The notes below the pieces were generated by a model that did not search any database, was not told where the DNA came from, and was given only the letters and a program-made list of their open reading frames with translations. Shown piece by piece: positions 55,572 through 64,000 of a stretch of DNA of 64,000 nucleotides; position 1 is the first letter of the stretch; each line of letters starts with the position of its first letter. Source of the DNA: Raffaelea ambrosiae (Eukaryota > Ascomycota > Sordariomycetes > Ophiostomatales > Ophiostomataceae); NCBI GenBank assembly GCA_002778195.1, contig PCDI01000004.1, positions 444,074 to 508,073 on the forward strand, written 5' to 3'. The position numbers were made by a program, and so were the translations under genes.

Positions 55572-57085
55572 GGCGACAACTAGAGAAATAGCCCTACTTC
55601 TGGACTAAGGTTTTATCGGGAAGAACTGACCGGGCCAAGCCTGGCACACAACACGCACCAGGTGGTCGCGCGATGTCTGGCTCCCGGGCCAGCCCTACAG
55701 CAGCTCTGGCCGAGGTGATCTTGCCGGGGTGCCGCTTTTCGGAGCGTCTGTCGTTCTGCGCTTAAATGAATGCTGTGCGACCCCTTGCCTCTTGAAAAAG
55801 GATGGAATTGCTATGCGCGCAAGCTGTACTGGGCGGGCCGGGCGTAATTCGCTGTATTTCACGTGTCGACGAGCCGAGGATGCTGTGCCGAGAGAGTGGT
55901 CAATTCGCAGCAGTAGCGACGATGCGAGAGACGCAAGGAGCCTGTGTCTCGGGATTACGCTGCATTGCCGACCAGCCTCGCATATATAGAACCACTGAGA
56001 CTCAACTGTGGCGGCGGCAGCGAGGGGGTGGAATCTGGGGTACGACTATGAGGACTTGGTGTCTGGGCACCTCGAAAATTTGAAGCCGCCGATATCGACA
56101 CTGGCCCGCCCCAACGGGCTCAAGAGGTCACACCTGGCTGGCTCGGAGATACGAATTGCGAGCCGAGGTCGCAGTGCCAAGACCGCGCAAGCTCGTTTAC
56201 ATAATCATGCATTCCGCACTGCACCAAAAAAAAAACATCGAGACAGCCAGACAGACGTCTTTTGGGCTGGTTTGATGGATTACGATCTTTTTTTTTTGCA
56301 ATGGCCGCAGTTGTCGAACCAGCCCGTTCGCAAGCCGGCTTGCGAGACACCCGGACGGGCCTGTGGCGCTCGACGAAGCCGGTCTCCCTGTGACAAACAA
56401 GCAGGCGGGCGCCAAAGAAACTACTCTAGTACGGCGCAGCTGCAGATCCCAAATCTACATGGCGCGACACAGACTTGCTTCCAGAAGGCAGGAACAGCCG
56501 AAACGGTAATGGGTCGTAGCTTCACTTGTGCAGTACTTCCGTGTTTCTCTGGTTTCCCCAGTCTCCCCAGCCCGTGTACTTCCGTACGGGGCAAGACCCC
56601 GACATGCAGGGAGTCGCTCCTTCCTTCATTCTTCTGCGCGATGGTACGTACTCGTAGTTGTTACGTGGTAGTAGAGGCCCTGCTCCGGTGTCTTACCGCT
56701 TTTCGTGATTGGTCTTGGCACCCCGCGCCCCACTTTATCCTTATTTCTGCCGGTCAAACCAGACGCGTCTCCATAACAGCATCGTGTTCCCCTTTAACCT
56801 TTTGATATTCGACTCTCATGTACCTCCCAGATTCAGCTCGGCGACACAGCCTTTTATTTCTTGCCGTGCCACCTATATTTCAACCACTGACCAACAAAAC
56901 TACAAGAAACAAAGCTGTTTCCGAGAGCCATTCGGACCGTCACACCCCAAAGGGCTTAGAAGTCGGCGCGTGCGCACAAGTTTGATGCATCCGAGCTGCT
57001 ACGGACAAGCGTCACTTCTCTGCTTCTCACCAATGTCGGGACAGCTTTCAAGCACGCGTGCTTAATTGACTCTGAGCGAACTAGA
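55572..57085. promoter_or_regulatory. Divergent upstream region of the Zn2Cys6 gene and CENP-N
   Basis: 1.5 kb between two start codons, holding both promoters. TACGAGTA (as TACTCGTA) occurs at 56649-56656. Short open frames show no family signs. No TATA box or known factor site is assigned. Confidence 0.5.
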
Positions 57086-58906
57086 ATGGCCTCTCTGTCC
57101 GTTCCGGTTGCATCACGGCTGGCGTCGTCGCTGCGCCTCGCTCCGTCTAACCCGACGGTAGCACGTGTGTTGGGACGGCTGTCGCGACCATCGCTGTTGT
57201 CGCTGGCTTTGGACTGGCTCGACCCGGCCAACCAGGCCCTGACGGCACCTTATCTGCGCCCACGGCGACCTCAACAAAGACGCGGGATTGAGGACACAGT
57301 CGACGGCGAGTACGAGGAGGAAGGGGGGCAAGAGGACGAAGACGACGAGAATGCGGGCGACTTCTACCCCCCAGCACGCTCCCTGGACGCCCTGCGGGAG
57401 CACTATGCCGATCTGCAGATCCGCAAGGGCGCCAAACGCGAAGTCTTGGAGCGCATGCTGGAGGGCGACTGGCGCCATGGCCTGACCATGTACCAGCTGG
57501 CCATGGCCGACCTGCAGTACCTATACGACCACCCCACGAGCCAGAAATGGACGGCGTTTCGGATCGTTTCACTCAAGGCGGTGGCAGAGTCAGCAATAGG
57601 AGGCGGCGACAGCAGCGGCGCAACTGCCGAGGTGGACAAGTCTTCGCTGGTGGTGCCGCGCTTCCACCCTTCGACGTTCCTGAGAAATCTTCAGGCGCAG
57701 ATCCTGCCCGACGTCAAGGTCCACTACAACTTTGACCGGCACAAGCACCTGCCGCTGCTACTGCTGCGTATCTTCATACTGGAGTCGCCCTATAACACTG
57801 GTTTGGCCACAGCAGCATCATCATCGTCGTCGTCAGACGGCCGTGGCCAGACAGCCGCCGAAACTTCAAGGACGGTCTACATTGCCTTTCCCGACGCCTC
57901 TCCCTACGTCTACCTGTCCACTGCCCAGTTAACGGCTGGTGGGGCGGGTGACCAGCAGCACACCGCGGGTGGTGCCGCCCGCCAAGCTGCACCGTCACGG
58001 TCGACCGGCAGCAGAGGTGAGACTCGTAGCCTGCGCAGCCTTGTGGTGGAAGCCATCCCCAAGGCCCTGTCACGGCCACGAGAGCGATATGCGCTCCAGC
58101 CGACCAACCTTGCCACACGCAACCTGGCTGGGCTGCTGCATCGGCGTGGCGCCGGACGGACCAACACGGCTGGCGGCGGCTGGAGCATCTACGCTGACGA
58201 GAAGACGATCGAGTCACCACTGAGCACAGCACTGCCGACGCCTCCCCTATCGGATGCAGACGACAAGGAGAACTCTTCCTCTGACAAGAGCAGCAGCAAA
58301 ACCGGCACGCGCAAGAGAGCAGGCGTGTTCGCCCCCGAGGCCGAGAGGGAGCAGAAACTGGCGAAACGACGACGGCTGGTAGCCCAGGGGCGATTCGGCC
58401 CGTCTGCCAAGATGGGCGACGGCAGGGGTGTCGAGCGCGTGGACATTGTGGTATTGGACCCGTTCCCGGTCAGCGGGGAGGCGGCTCCAGGGGGGGATGA
58501 AGAGGACGAGGAGGAAGATACAGCAGATGCCAACCTACCCGAGTCGTCGACGGCGGCCTCCGACCGAAGAAAGTCCAGAGGTGGAAGGCGCAGCCAGATC
58601 GACAAGACTCTAGCGCGCGAAGCCGAAGAAGAAGACGAAGACGCCGAAGCGGAAGCCGAGGCAGCGACTGGGCAACAAGACGACGACCGCAGCAGTCCAC
58701 TAGCAGCAGAAGACACTGCGTGGCGCCCGCGGGTCGGGCTGACTTTTCATGGCCCGCACGTGTTTGCCGGCATACGACAGTTGGTGGAAGCGGGCATTAT
58801 CGACGGCGAGAGGATGCCCGGGTGGATGACGGGTGAGGACGGCGTGACGGTCGGCGCTGTACGACACGGTCGGATCCGAGGGCACAAAGGATCGGGAATG
58901 GCTTAG
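57086..58906 (+). CDS. CHL4: Inner kinetochore protein CENP-N / Chl4 family
   Basis: One exon, 606 residues. The N-terminal alpha-helical part (LGRLSRPSLLSLALDWLD, about residues 29-46) and the block VVPRFHPSTFLRNLQAQILP with KVHYNFDRHKHLPLLLLRIF are typical of Chl4/Mis15, the fungal CENP-N. The C-terminal block LTFHGPHVFAGIRQLVEAGI is also conserved in the family. In CCAN this protein pairs with CENP-L (Iml3) and contacts the CENP-A nucleosome. Long acidic, Ser- and Glu-rich inserts (for example GGDEEDEEEDTADAN) separate the blocks and are probably disordered. The start ATG at 57086 gives MASLSVPVASRLA and is the first ATG of the frame. The symbol is that of the budding yeast orthologue. Confidence 0.85.
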   Translation: MASLSVPVASRLASSLRLAPSNPTVARVLGRLSRPSLLSLALDWLDPANQALTAPYLRPRRPQQRRGIEDTVDGEYEEEGGQEDEDDENAGDFYPPARSLDALREHYADLQIRKGAKREVLERMLEGDWRHGLTMYQLAMADLQYLYDHPTSQKWTAFRIVSLKAVAESAIGGGDSSGATAEVDKSSLVVPRFHPSTFLRNLQAQILPDVKVHYNFDRHKHLPLLLLRIFILESPYNTGLATAASSSSSSDGRGQTAAETSRTVYIAFPDASPYVYLSTAQLTAGGAGDQQHTAGGAARQAAPSRSTGSRGETRSLRSLVVEAIPKALSRPRERYALQPTNLATRNLAGLLHRRGAGRTNTAGGGWSIYADEKTIESPLSTALPTPPLSDADDKENSSSDKSSSKTGTRKRAGVFAPEAEREQKLAKRRRLVAQGRFGPSAKMGDGRGVERVDIVVLDPFPVSGEAAPGGDEEDEEEDTADANLPESSTAASDRRKSRGGRRSQIDKTLAREAEEEDEDAEAEAEAATGQQDDDRSSPLAAEDTAWRPRVGLTFHGPHVFAGIRQLVEAGIIDGERMPGWMTGEDGVTVGAVRHGRIRGHKGSGMA

Positions 58907-59327
58907 ACACAAGCGGGCATACGTACGTGCATCAGACAGATGTTTCATGGTTGCTGGACGTACTGTACGATCAAGTTGTGGAGCATTTTGTTGGGTGGGG
59001 GGGGATTCTTTTTTATATGAGATCTCGGGACACGTGGGCGACGGCGTTCAGTGCAGGTTTTGATTTTTGGTGTAAGGCCGAGCAATATACCTCATTTCGT
59101 TTTGTTTTGTTTGCCGTGCACATGCACACAACTCCAAATGTGCCCCCTTTTTGGATTGTCCGTTTCTTTGACAGCTTTATTTTGCTGGGTCTTATGTGTG
59201 AAACTCCGTAGTTGTAAATATTGGCCTCTCAACATGTAAATACTCCTCTGTCTATTTTGCTCCATGCTGTTTTTTTTTTAATGGTACACTCGTGTCGTCT
59301 ATCGTGCTCAGTACCCAACAATGCCGT
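58907..59327. other. Short convergent spacer
   Basis: About 420 bp between the stop codons of CENP-N and the TatD gene, rich in T and G. It must hold both polyadenylation sites; no gene is seen. Confidence 0.6.
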
Positions 59328-60948
59328 CTACTCCTCCAGGCCAAACACTTTCACCGTGTTGTCCCAGGCGGCTTCGCAGACGTCTTCCACCGGAACGCCC
59401 TTGATGGCGGCCACAATGGCGGCCACACGCTCAATCATGCAGGGCTCGTTGCGGCCCTTGACCATGGCGCCCTCCTCCCACTTTTCCTTCTTGACCGTCT
59501 TGAACCGCTCTGGCACGGCGGGTTCTTTCTTCTGAGACTTTTGGTTTTGGCTTTGGTTCTGTTTCTTCTTCCTGGTCCTGGACGGCTGGGGCACTGTCTC
59601 TCCGGCCTGTGCCTTGGCCTGTTCGGCCGCCGCCTTTGCTTGCTCGGCCAACCTGGCCTGCTCAGCAGCTGCCTCTGCCTCTGCCTCTGCCTCCGCTTGC
59701 GCTTTCGCTGCCTTTTCTGCCTTGGCTGCCTCCGCCGCCTCGACCAGGTACCGCCACCCTTCGTGCGACGGCCGCACTTCGCACCACGGCCCGTCGGTCT
59801 CGATCATCAGGCGGTCCAGCCGGATGGCCCGTACGACCTCGCAGTTCTCGGCCGTCTTGAGACTGCACCCGTTCACGCCCAGATGCAGGCCCAGGTCCAT
59901 CAGCTCCTCGGCCTCGGCCACGGTGCCCGTGAAGCTGTGCACCACGCCGCCGCGGGCCAGGCGCTCCAGCCGCGGGCCGTACTGCTCCTGGAGGAGCCGC
60001 ACAAAGTCGGCGTGGGCGGCGCGCGAGTGCAGGAACAGGGGCAGCGGGCGGGCCAGACGGGCGGCGAGGGCGAGCTGAGCGGCAAACGCGTGGCGCTGGG
60101 TGCTGGCGGAGCAGTAGTGAAGGCGGTCGTAGTCGAGGCCGAACTCGCCAAAGGCGACGAGCGCGTCGGCCGGGGCGGCCTCGACGAGGGATTGGAGGTC
60201 CTTGAGGATGGCGGCCGACTTGGCCTCGTCGACGGCGCCGTCCTCGTCTGCATGGGGCCGCTCCGGGTCGGGCCCGCAGGCCGGGGTGTGGACCTCGTCG
60301 TCCGCCTCGTGGTGGTGCGGGTGGCGACGCTCAAAGATGGCGCTGCTGCAGGGGTGGATGCCGGCCGTGGTGTAGACGGTGTGGGCTGGAGTTGCGTGTG
60401 TGTTAGTGTGCGATGGCCATGGCGATGCATGGAGAACCGGCTGCTCCGTACGAGAAGGATGGAGCAAATGTAGGCAAGATAGACATACGGAACTCCTCGG
60501 CCAGCTTCAGGGCATCACGAGAGCTCTTGAAGCTGGAGCCGGTCACGATCAGCTTGGAGCAGCCGACATCGTGAGCACGCTGGAGCACGCCAGCAAGGTC
60601 ATCGGGATGGCGCTCCTTGCCATGGTAGCGGCCACGGAAGATGGGGTCGGCCAAATTGATGCCGATCTGGAGACGTCAGGCCAAGACGAAGCAAACATCA
60701 CCAGGCACAACAGACATGGGGAGGGTTGGATATGCGGCCAAGCCAGGGCAGTGACGTACATCAATGTACCGTGGTTGGTAGGTTGAGCCCCCGGATATAG
60801 AGGCCGAAGTCGCTGCCGACGACATGGCCTGAGCGGATGTGGCTGGGGCCGAGAACTGGCGAGCAATGGACAGACACAGCGGCCGCGTCGAGACTGAAGC
60901 AGCTAGCAGGGCGGTGGTGGTCGTCTTGGCCAGGAATGCGGTCGTCAT
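59328..60948 (-). CDS. TatD-family metal-dependent nuclease, probable mitochondrial form
   Basis: Three exons (60948-60760, 60666-60489, 60385-59328) give 474 residues; introns of 93 and 103 nt have GTACGT and GTATGT donors. The core follows TatD order: GINLADPIFRGRYHGKERH, LIVTGSSFKSSRDALKLAEE, VYTTAGIHPCS, VAFGEFGLDYDR, PLFLHSRAAH, VVHSFTGT and LDRLMIETDGPWCEVRPSH. Its metal-binding His, Glu and Asp residues are all present. TatD proteins are 3'-5' exonucleases or endonucleases acting in DNA repair and in nuclear breakdown. Residues 1-34 are Thr/Ala/Ser/Arg-rich without acidic residues and include SIARQFS, a likely mitochondrial presequence. Met42 could start a cytosolic or nuclear form. 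A Lys/Glu/Ala-rich insert of about 80 residues sits before the last helix. Confidence 0.92.
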
Positions 60949-60961
60949 GGGGGGGGGGGGG
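60949..60961. repeat. G13 homopolymer directly upstream of the TatD start codon
   Basis: Thirteen G on this strand, i.e. C13 on the sense strand, touch the ATG. All positions of the usual start context are therefore C. Confidence 0.9.
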
Positions 60962-61475
60962 AGTGGACCTCCAAGTTAAGGGAGTGCAGAAAGACGGGCC
61001 AAAAAGAGCGGTGTCCGCTTCAGCGCCGTCTTCGGAGGCCAGGCACAGGACAGGCTCGCAACGGAGACCCAGAAACAACCTGCAGACGACCTGCGGCGCC
61101 TTTATGAACCCCAGACGCGCCGAAGTCACCCCCAGGTCACACCCCGGTCCAGGGCCAGATGCCGCTGCAGATCGATTAGATTAGATGACTCAACAGGAGC
61201 GCCGGGTCTTCCTCGCCGGTGGATATGGCTGCCTGGGTTGCCCCGGCGGCAGTGACTCCTCGCTGGTTGTTTTTTTCTTCTTTGGGATTGTTTTCTGCGA
61301 TTCTTGTTTACCTCTTGCTCAGCCGGGCTTGGTCTGGCTGGCCAGGAGGGGGAGATGCAGGTCCGATTGGTGTGTCAGACGGAATGAGTGGAAAGTGCTT
61401 GCAGTGCTTGTTAGATTGGCACTGACGTCCGCATTTGTCAGGCTTGGTGGTCCAGGCGTAAAGTGGTTGCTGGGA

Positions 61476-61972
61476 ACGCGCGCGCGCAGGCGCGTCCCAC
61501 GCTGCCAAAACGCTGCCAAACGCTGCCAAACCCGCTGCCGAGTGGCGGGGCTTACTTAAGCTCTTATTTTTCTAGTGTATTTTGTCTATTTTTTTCGGCG
61601 TTTTCGCGCTGCCCCCCCTGGCTGCTGCCCCGCCGGGAAAAGACGCGTTTAGGGCGTCTTAGCAGACACCACCGCGTAGTGCATTTAAAGTGGCGGTCAC
61701 GGTTCACGTCTTTTTCTTTCCCTCTTCTCTTCCCCTCCGTCGACCTTCTCTCCCACTCTGCTCTCCCACCAGGCAGATTCTCTCTCTCTCTCTCCCCAAC
61801 CCCTTGCTCTCTACCCCTCGCCGTTTCTTCTTCGAGTCTTCATCGAAGTCAATTGTTCTGTCTGGACCGCGTCTGGGCCCATCAAGCCTGCCAGTCTCAA
61901 GAACCCCCCCCCTAAAAGAGACTGCAGAAAACAAGAGATACATCTGTTTCTCCGTCGCGCATCTCGACGCGT
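61476..61972 (+). promoter_or_regulatory. Cluster of MluI cell-cycle box cores upstream of RNR1
   Basis: Perfect ACGCGT occurs at 61643-61648 and 61967-61972. The ACGCG core also occurs at 61476-61480, and in reverse at 61491-61495 and 61673-61677. In yeasts this box is bound by MBF/DSC1 and drives G1/S expression of ribonucleotide reductase genes. Function here is inferred from that precedent. Confidence 0.6.
61499..61545. repeat. ACGCTGCCAAA direct repeats in the RNR1 upstream region
   Basis: Three near-identical units (ACGCTGCCAAA, ACGCTGCCAA, ACGCTGCCAA) and a fourth degenerate CCGCTGCC follow one another about 500 bp upstream of the start. Confidence 0.8.
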
Positions 61973-62029
61973 CTCTCAGCAAAGAGCCTGCATATTCCCA
62001 CACACCCCTCACCCCTCCCATCTCTCACA

Positions 62030-64000
62030 ATGTTTGTTCGCAAGCGTGGTATGTACTGCAGGCTGCTAGGCGGTTCTGGCGGCCGTCTCTGCCCTGTTCT
62101 TTGATTTCTGCGTCTTCTGTTGTCTTCCCTCCATTGGCTGCTGTTGTCCGCTTCTAACTCGCCCAGATGGACGCCAGGAGCGCGTGCAGTTCGACAAGAT
62201 CACGGCCCGTGTCTCGCGGTTGTGCTATGGTCTTGACATGGACCACGTCGACCCCGTTGCCATCACCCAGAAGGTCATCTCGGGTGTGTATGGTGGTGTC
62301 ACCACTGTCCAGTTGGACGACCTTGTGAGTTTTGGTCTTTTTTCTCCTTTTGCTCCTTTTGCTCGGCTTTGTCTCATTTGTCGGCTTTGTCTCGTGTCCG
62401 CACCCTTCTGACTCGTCTCTTCACCCACAGGCTGCCGAGACGGCTGCGTACATGACGGTTACGCACCCCGATTACGCTGTCCTCGCGGCGCGCATCGCCG
62501 TGTCCAACCTCCACAAGCAGACCAAGAAGCAGTGGTCGCAGGTCGTCCACGACCTGTACAGCTACGTCAACCCCCGCAACGGCCGCGCGTCGCCCATGAT
62601 CTCCCAGGACACCTACGACTGCGTCATGCGCCACAAGGACGACTTCGACTCGGCCATTGTCTACGACCGCGACTTCAACTACCAGTACTTTGGCTTCAAG
62701 ACGCTGGAGCGCTCGTACCTGCTCAAGCTGGACGGCAAGATCGTCGAGCGCCCCCAGCACATGATCATGCGCGTGGCTGTCGGCATCTGGGGCGACAACG
62801 TCGAGCGCGTCGTCGAGACCTACAACTACATGTCCAACAAGTTCTTCACCCACGCGTCGCCGACGCTCTTCAACGCCGGCACGCCCCAGGCCCAGCTGTC
62901 GTCGTGCTTCCTCGTCGACATGAAGGAGGACAGCATCGACGGCATCTACGACACGCTCAAGACCTGCGCCATGATCTCCAAGACGGCCGGCGGCATCGGC
63001 CTCAACGTCCACCGCATCCGCGCCACCGGCTCGTACATTGCCGGCACCAACGGCACGTCCAACGGCATCATCCCCATGCTGCGCGTCTTCAACAACACCG
63101 CCCGCTACGTCGACCAGGGCGGCAACAAGCGGCCCGGCGCCTTCTGCATCTACCTCGAGCCGTGGCACCCCGACGTCTTCGAGTTCCTCGACCTGCGCAA
63201 GAACCAGGGCAAGGAGGAGGTCCGCGCCCGCGACCTGTTCCTGGCGCTGTGGATCCCCGACCTGTTCATGAAGCGCGTCGAGAAGAACACGGACTGGACG
63301 CTGATGTGCCCCAACGAGTGCCCCGGCCTGGCCGACTGCTACGGCGACGAGTTCGAGGCGCTGTACGAGAAGTACGAGAAGGCCGGCAAGGGCCGCGCCA
63401 CCGTCAAGGCGCAGAAGCTGTGGTACGCCATCCTCGAGGCGCAGACCGAGACGGGCAACCCGTTCATGCTGTACAAGGACAGCTGCAACCGCAAGAGCAA
63501 CCAGAAGAACCTGGGCACCATCCGCAGCTCCAACCTGTGCACCGAGATCGTCGAGTACTCGGCGCCCGACGAGGTGGCCGTGTGCAACCTGGCGTCGCTG
63601 GCGCTGCCGTCGTTTGTCGACTACGCCAACGAGGTGTACGACTTCCAGAAGCTGCACGAGGTGACCAAGGTCGTCGTGCGCAACCTCAACCGCATCATTG
63701 ACGTCAACTTCTACCCGGTCAAGGAGGCTAGCAACAGCAACTTCCGCCACCGGCCCATCGGCCTCGGCGTGCAGGGCCTGGCCGACGCGTTCCTGGCCCT
63801 GCGCATGCCGTTCGAGTCGCCCGAGGCGCGCCGGCTCAACCTGCAGATCTTCGAGACCATCTACCACGCCGCCCTGGAGGCGTCGTGCGAGCTGGCGCAG
63901 ATCGAGGGCGTGTACTCGACGTACGAGGGCTCGCCCGTGTCGCAGGGCATCCTGCAGCCGGACATGTGGGGCGTGACGCCGACGGACCTGTGGGACTGGA
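62030..64000 (+). CDS. RNR1: Ribonucleoside-diphosphate reductase large subunit, 5' part
   Basis: Three exons are visible (62030-62048, 62167-62324, 62431 onward); the gene runs off the window after 582 complete codons. Exon 1 encodes MFVRKR plus one base; its splice gives MFVRKRDGRQERVQFDKI, the N-terminal ATP-cone that senses ATP/dATP. Catalytic residues are in place: C218 in SSCFLVD, N427-L-C429-T-E431 carrying the radical cysteine, and C444 in VAVCNLASLALPSF, nearly the same numbers as yeast Rnr1. KTAGGIGLNVHRIRATGSYI and KRPGAFCIYLEPWHPD are also diagnostic. The enzyme reduces NDPs to dNDPs in the cytosol together with the small subunit. The C-terminal redox cysteines lie outside the window. 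A pyrimidine-rich leader (about 61700-61800) and MluI boxes lie upstream. Confidence 0.97.

Noticed and set aside
62374..63867. 497-codon minus-strand open frame
   Set aside because: Antisense shadow of the ribonucleotide reductase exon; Val/Leu/Asp-rich product only.
1..64000. A biosynthetic gene cluster around the tyrosinase and the MFS transporter
   Set aside because: The genes between them are housekeeping (RPA135, CENP-W, prefoldin 4) and no polyketide, peptide or terpene synthase is present.
1..64000. tRNA, 5S rRNA, CRISPR arrays or intact transposons
   Set aside because: Reading for B-box GGTTCGANTCC, 5S-like sequence, regular spacer arrays and long terminal repeats gave nothing convincing. 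The GGTTCGAATC match near 40129 has no cloverleaf around it.

Overview
The window is nuclear DNA from a filamentous ascomycete, most likely a Sordariomycete; the genus cannot be fixed from sequence alone. The reasons are short GT-AG introns with CTAAC/CTGAC-like branch sites close to the 3' end, pyrimidine-rich 5' regions, GC-rich third codon positions, long low-complexity spacers between genes, and protein families typical of these fungi (CFEM-rhodopsin receptor, Zn2Cys6 regulator, fungal tyrosinase, Yag7-like protein). I see no operon, CRISPR array, rRNA or tRNA gene, and no intact transposon.

I support 18 protein genes. Left part (1-24 kb): the 3' part of a GT92-like glycosyltransferase (+), a triose-phosphate/nucleotide-sugar transporter (-), a DUF2470 membrane protein (-), a large conserved fungal protein probably of the DUF8004 family (-), an RTG2-type Ppx/GppA protein (-) and a type II membrane protein resembling O-fucosyltransferases (-). 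Middle (25-43 kb): a secreted tyrosinase (-), the RNA polymerase I subunit RPA135 (-), a CFEM-domain receptor (-), a Yag7-like RGG protein (-), the small histone-fold protein CENP-W (-) and prefoldin subunit 4 (+). Right part (45-64 kb): an MFS drug/polyamine-type exporter (+), a long disordered protein (-), a Zn2Cys6 transcription factor with polyglutamine (-), the kinetochore protein CENP-N/Chl4 (+), a TatD-family nuclease with a mitochondrial presequence (-) and the 5' part of the ribonucleotide reductase large subunit (+, runs off the window).

Exon-intron structures were worked out by hand from splice sites, reading phase and family alignment; every joined CDS is in frame by length. Four genes begin in a first exon of 5-19 nt. 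One tyrosinase intron is of the GC-AG type, and the receptor needs a 37-nt exon.

The genes do not form one pathway. Genes with a common theme are the two inner-kinetochore proteins (CENP-W, CENP-N) and the growth/S-phase genes (RPA135, RNR1, the latter with a cluster of MluI-box cores upstream). I found no convincing new multi-gene system. The points most worth checking are the recurrent intergenic octamer TACGAGTA, the RNR1 cell-cycle boxes, the non-canonical tyrosinase intron and its unusual copper-site neighbour residue, a tandem duplication spanning the RTG2 stop codon, a probable dual-start TatD protein, and two large proteins of unknown function.
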